Positions 59,759 to 64,000 of a stretch of 64,000 nt of DNA are shown here, one piece after another (position 1 is the first letter of the stretch; each line of letters opens with the position of its first letter). The notes below the pieces were generated by a model. That model saw nothing but the letters and a program-made list of their open reading frames with translations. It was not told the DNA's origin and searched no databases. The translations under genes and the position numbers were made by a program. Origin of the DNA: Trema orientale (Eukaryota; Streptophyta; Magnoliopsida; Rosales; Cannabaceae); assembly GCA_002914845.1 (NCBI GenBank), contig JXTC01000203.1:208727-272726 (forward strand). Reading direction: 5' to 3'.

Positions 59759-60072
59759 TCTCTTGGCCTCGAAAGAAAAAGAAATATTATAAATTATATG
59801 TGTTAATATTACATAGTATTTAATTATTTTATTGTGGATTAAGCACGATACAATTAGGAGAAGATTCTCGTGGATTTGACGCAAAAAAAAAAAAAAAAAA
59901 AAAGGAATTACGCTCAGGTTTTAATATCGTGTAAACAAGAGAATAATTGACACCAAAGCTGTCCCAAACAACTAGCACGTACGATCACACATAAACAAAC
60001 AAAATTAACCTGAATCGTCGTGTGCTTCGTGCAGCTATAAAATAATTAAACCAGCTCTCTTTGGGCGACTAC

Positions 60073-61659
60073 TTACTTGCATCCTCGTCGTGATATCGTG
60101 TTTGGCTGTCCATATATAATATATAACCAAATTAAATACAATGTAACTTAGATATGGAGGATTATATATATGTCTTTGTAGACCAAAATGAAAGGGAAAA
60201 AGAAAAATGAAAGCTTGAAAATATAATTAACCTTGCAATAGGAAATGTTTGGACACCCGCAAACAAGGTGACCATTTACAACATCCACGGCTCCTGAGGC
60301 TCCATCTCCATCACTTCTCTGCATATATATATATTATAAATAATAAAAACAACAATGCAGTATTTTAATATACATCATGACTTGTTTATAAGGTTATAGA
60401 ATATGATTAATATTTTTAATTCAGTTAATTACATACTAATAATTGTATAAATATATATNTTTTATAGGTGGGGAGCCCAGGAGTCCTTCCACGACCTAAT
60501 AAGGGTAGAGGGAACTTTCGAATTTCAAAAGTCCTGGAAACCGAGAAACGGTTTAGCACACGCCAGCCTCGGTAATCAGCGAGCCATAATGAAAACACGC
60601 CACGTTCAATCCCTCCATTGGTGGGCCGAATGGATGATTTCCCCATCTGATGATCGCCATCTCATCAAATAGGGAAATGGGGGCAGTTGTGGGGCCCACT
60701 AACTTAATCGTTCGCCACGTGGGCGATGTGGGGCCCATTCTCGGATCACTTGCTACGTGGACGGCCTGCTGTTACACAGTTGCAGGAAAACCATTTAGCA
60801 GTCACATGACCCGCATGAGGCATCTCAAGGCCCACCCAGTTGTCGAGGGACAAAGTTAAGCCCATCTGAGAACTTAGGCGGGCCCGGCCCGTCCGACCCT
60901 TGCCTTGACAGCTGGGGGTCGGCAGCCTAGAGGGTCTGTCACAGAGTAACGCACGGGAAGATGTTCACCTCCAGACCCTGACAGGACATTTAATGCGATC
61001 CTGAGCAGGTGTGCGAGCAGGTAAGCCGATTTGACAGAACGGCTGGTTGTTGATATCTTCTCACCTCGAGCCCATTCCGGGAACAGTGGCGGAATGCAAG
61101 TCATGTCAGCCATGGAGAGATCTCGGCAGCCCGTACCCGTGATTTCTGGAGGTAGACATGATGGAAAGGAAGTACCTGCTCCTAGGAATGGGCGCGAATA
61201 GTACCCATTCCTGGAGAATATATATACACACATATCCTGCATAAAGAAAAGAGGATGATTATTGGAAAAGATATATAGTCTCTGATATACTAATTGCTCC
61301 TCTCCGTGAGAAAGTATCTGACTTAAGTATCGGAGAGTCTTTTGCAGGTACAAACCCCTGCCTCCTTCGATCGAGCTCGGAGTCAGGAAAAGTCTGAAGT
61401 ATTGGAGACACGTGGACAGTTGGCGAGAACCGAGCCAACAATAGGGGGTGCTAGTACATGGATTTTTTTTATATAGGTAAAGAAAGTAATATTAATTATT
61501 TGATTTCAATATATCTATTTTTATCTATTCGATCGGTTACAAAAATAAAATACTTTTATCTATTTTTCAAAATTCGTGAATTCGTTCTAACATATTTAAT
61601 TGCAACCATTTAATTAAAATACAACAATAGATAGATGTAATATTGTGTTTTCCCAATTG

Positions 61660-61690
<31 letters not shown>

Positions 61691-62162
61691 TAATCCGGTA
61701 GGTATTTTTTTTTTTTTAACCTATGCATAGGTATAATTTGGCCAATGAAAAAATTTTTTGCACATTTTTTTATATTAAAAAGTAAGAGAGAAATAGTATT
61801 AATGATGCACGTCTTTTCATGAACATTATTATAGTTATTGGATCATCATTAGATGATGATCCAATGGCTAAAAAAAATTACCTACACATAGATTAAAAAA
61901 AAATATATACTGGATTGGCAACCATATATATATACACGTACTGTGTAAAAGTCTACAGCGATATAGTTTGGCCAGCGTCCGGATGCTCTATGACAAGTGT
62001 CGACCATGTGAAGCAAAGGAGCTGAGTTATGTTTACAAGCGAAAAGAATATTGGATGCACTTGGAAAGTAGTTCATTAGTACCAATGACTTGCTCATTGT
62101 GGTCATGGGAGATGATTCTGCTCGGTTTGTGCAAACCCCATCCACCATCCCACCATCCCCGT
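60073..62162 (-). CDS. PI-PLC X domain-containing protein, 3' part of the gene (three exons)
   Basis: Reverse-strand exons at 62162-61942, 60318-60232 and 60105-60073 (TAA at 60073-60075). The first begins after ATCGTAG with (Y)[19 protein letters not shown], then [40 protein letters not shown] and VDFYT. The second reads [20 protein letters not shown] and GCPNISYCK. The last adds [10 protein letters not shown]. This is the C-terminal half of the plant PI-PLC X-domain family (bacterial-type phosphoinositide phospholipase fold, secreted or membrane-linked in many plants). Phases agree across all junctions and no stop interrupts. The catalytic N-terminal half is not seen: the DNA directly upstream becomes a long LTR-like repeat at 62281, so earlier exons lie beyond 64000 or are lost. 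The acceptor at 62163 has a poor pyrimidine tract. The intron 61941-60319 contains a MITE and a solo LTR. A reverse-strand AATAAA lies near 59830. Confidence 0.8.
60469..61440 (+). mobile_element. Solo LTR (probable Ty3/gypsy), whole ends
   Basis: The block starts TGGGGAGCCC and ends GAGCCAACA, the canonical TG...CA, and is flanked by a perfect 5-bp duplication ATAGG at 60464-60468 and 61441-61445. It is 972 bp and clearly less AT-rich than its surroundings. A TATATATA motif near 61219 and the later GTATCGGAGAGTCTTTTGCA are typical of the promoter and R/U5 region of Tat/Ogre-like gypsy LTRs; the lineage is an inference. No internal domain is present, so it looks like the product of LTR-LTR recombination. 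The perfect duplication suggests moderate age. It lies in an intron of the PI-PLC X gene, opposite to that gene's direction. Confidence 0.85.
61684..61924. mobile_element. GGTTGCCAATCC-type MITE, copy 3
   Basis: Ends GGCATTAATCCGGTAGGTAT and TACTGGATTGGCAACC, placed in TATATATA on both sides. It keeps CCTATGCATAGGT, GATGCACGTCTTTTCATG and a hairpin of GGATCATCAT with ATGATGATCC. It is in the opposite orientation to copy 1 and lies in the PI-PLC X intron next to the solo LTR. Confidence 0.8.
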
Positions 62163-62280
62163 CTACGATTTTTAATACTAATATTCATAAAAAGATTATC
62201 TAAATGGACAATATTTGAAACTGTGACTGAAACATGAAGTTAGTGACACTACTAAATTAGGGATATCTTATGACAATTAG

Positions 62281-64000
62281 TGTCACGACCCAAAACCCGG
62301 ACCAGTGGCAGAAGGAAAATTTCACAAAGATGGAAAATTCCTTGATTTATTTGAAAAGTGTCTAAAAAGTTTTAGTTTTATAAAACGGTCCGTTTAAGTA
62401 AAATCTTTGGAATTTCATCCCGTAAACCTCTCCCACAGTTCGTATACACCATCAAACATAGACCGAATAATAATTGAAAAACGTGAAATCAAATATCAGT
62501 CCAAGCATCATCATCATCCACAATAATTATCCAATACCAAGATAGCATACATAAGTTCACAGACAAAATAGAGAGTAGTAATCTTGGTTCAATGCTAATA
62601 TAAAATCCAAATGGTCCAACACCACAACAACAGACTTCTAGTATTACCAAGAAAGTGAACTACAGTCAAGATGGCCTCTTACTCCTCTTGATCACTGAGA
62701 TCACACTGGACACCACCTGAGAAAGAAGGTAGGGGGGTGAGCATACAATACCCAGTAGGAAAATAATTACCTCGATCGAAAATATTTTAGTGATGGAGAA
62801 TTCCTGCATGGTTAGTTCAGATCCAAAACATACTCACACACACATATATATATATATAATCCAAACCAGAAATCCACATATATAAAACAGTGTAATCAAA
62901 ACCATCAATCCATCTGCACATGACACAAATCAACCCATATCCATGAGCTCACATCCTCTCATCTGTGGAAAACCAGGATGATGACACTAAGGGTTCCTAA
63001 CAGCCTGCCTGACACCTAAGCCCATACCTAGAGGGGACACCCATGTGTCGCCTACCAAACCTGGAGGGGCAACCGAATTGCCTATGCCTGCTAAATGGGG
63101 AGGTAATCAGAAGTAACAAACCCCGCGCAGATTTACGAACTCTACACTGACGGTGGGGCACGCAGCGCCACACTGTAAACCCACGATGCTAACACAGTAC
63201 TCATGTATGATCCTATGACACGTGCAATACCGAACTAAAGTGTGAAGGTAATCATGCTCGGATTTTTCAATAAAATCAGCATACTAGGTTTTATAGAAAA
63301 ACGGGCAGCATAACGGCCCTATTTGTAATATACCCAAAATAACCTGCACTCAGAAAATTCCCAGAGCAATACAATATATACATCACACAATCAATTCCCA
63401 TCATAGATATTTAAATCGTCTAAAAATCACATTTGGTCACATATGTTGCAGAAAATAAGTTTTATTCGAAAACGATATAAAACAGAGGTAATTGAGTCCC
63501 TACCTCGACCGAAATAGCGATACCACACTATCGAGTCCTCGAGGTGTCGTTGACGATCGCCCAGAGGGTCGGGAACTAATTCCGAGCCTTCGATCGTCCT
63601 CTTGCGAAAAGTTAACTTCTCACCAGAGCTTCAATTCCACTAACAAACCTTTTCACTGAATTCCTAGTACCCAAAATAGCTAGGTTAGACATGTAACTTG
63701 TCCAATTTTGGTCCGGGTCCACACCGAACCGGTGACACGCAGAACGAGACAAAATCTCGACTGTCCGATCGCGATTTTCGTGCCGATTACCAAACAACAC
63801 AATATATATATATATCAAACTTCTCTATTTTTTGAGTACGTTCCAAAAATGAGGTCAAAAATACAATCCAACGGCCGGATTAAAAAAGATTAAGTTTAAA
63901 CTCAAAATACCCAAAAATAGCAAATTTTGATCCGGATAGTATGGGGTTGAGATATATATACCTTGACGATTCTTGCGACGATACGAATCCAACGGGACTG
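62281..64000. mobile_element. Long LTR-like repeat, copy 3 (runs off the window)
   Basis: Begins TGTCACGACCCAAAACCCGG at the left and matches the reversed right ends of the blocks at 29752-32104 and 36820-39090. A segment near 63121-63240 with CCACGATG and GATCCTATGACACGTG corresponds to their inner part, and 63480-63510 has CCTACCTCGACC, the inverse of their GGTGAGGTAGGA. It is non-coding. It lies directly upstream of the visible PI-PLC X exons and continues past the window. Confidence 0.5.

Noticed and set aside
60030-60056. Possible extra 25-base exon after the PI-PLC stop codon
   Set aside because: A TTATAG acceptor and CAGGTTAA donor surround it, but the preceding exon already ends in a TAA at 60073-60075 and the piece is too short to support.
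60425-61441. Open frames of 60-159 codons in the solo LTR
   Set aside because: They are accidental frames in an LTR, which is non-coding by nature.
1-64000. CRISPR arrays, operons, ribosome binding sites, rRNA or tRNA genes
   Set aside because: The window is plant nuclear DNA; no regularly spaced repeat-spacer array or recognisable rRNA was seen. tRNA and miRNA genes were not found by eye and would need a dedicated scan.

Overview
This window is nuclear DNA from a flowering plant, almost certainly a eudicot. The evidence is the set of plant-only gene families (PUB25/26 U-box ligase, MBR-type RING-H2 ligase, bHLH95/ZHOUPI-type factor, ALP1-like protein, plant PI-PLC X protein), GT-AG introns, long AT-rich intergenic DNA, and many MITEs, LINE remnants and LTR fossils. 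The species cannot be fixed from the sequence. A 423-base run of N at 59073-59495 and single Ns at 3244, 5481, 18410 and 60459 mark a draft scaffold.

Layout. 1-2100: AT-rich repeats plus a 182-bp direct duplication. 2115-2830 (-): decayed exon-like fragment of an unrecognised gene. 3772-5154 (-): intronless ALP1/HARBI1-like gene that has lost the third transposase acid. 5800-9440: dense MITE cluster with an element inside an element. 10570-16323 (+): MBR1/MBR2-type RING-H2 E3 ligase, five coding exons (727 aa) and a 5' UTR intron. 17340-24100: LINE remnant cut by MITEs, a fold-back element, a TCGACAT-rich element with a 9-bp target duplication, and a nearly palindromic MITE. 25645-28150 (+): bHLH95/RGE1(ZHOUPI)-like factor, three exons (373 aa). 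28151-41250: hAT MITE, two copies of a long LTR-like repeat, LINE remnant, CACTA-like remnant with a nested LTR-like block. 42093-43343 (-): intronless, very GC-rich PUB25/PUB26-type U-box ligase. 43344-50600: mostly unannotated AT-rich DNA. 50604-50865 (+): first-exon pseudogene of a non-specific phospholipase C. 51235-53388: two hAT MITEs. 55800-57790: decayed tandem array with a unit of about 130 bp. 60073-62162 (-): three 3' exons of a PI-PLC X-domain protein, with a solo LTR and a MITE in one intron. 62281-64000: third copy of the long LTR-like repeat.

The genes are independent transcription units, not an operon. Two are ubiquitin E3 ligases of different classes, one is a seed or endosperm-type transcription factor, one is a transposase-derived protein and one is a lipase-fold protein. 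I see no sign that they work together. No previously undescribed multi-gene system is evident. The most unusual items are the catalytically altered HARBI1-like gene with a hydrophobic N-terminus, the PI-PLC gene carrying a solo LTR in an intron, the 130-bp array with higher-order structure, and the recurrent MITE families.
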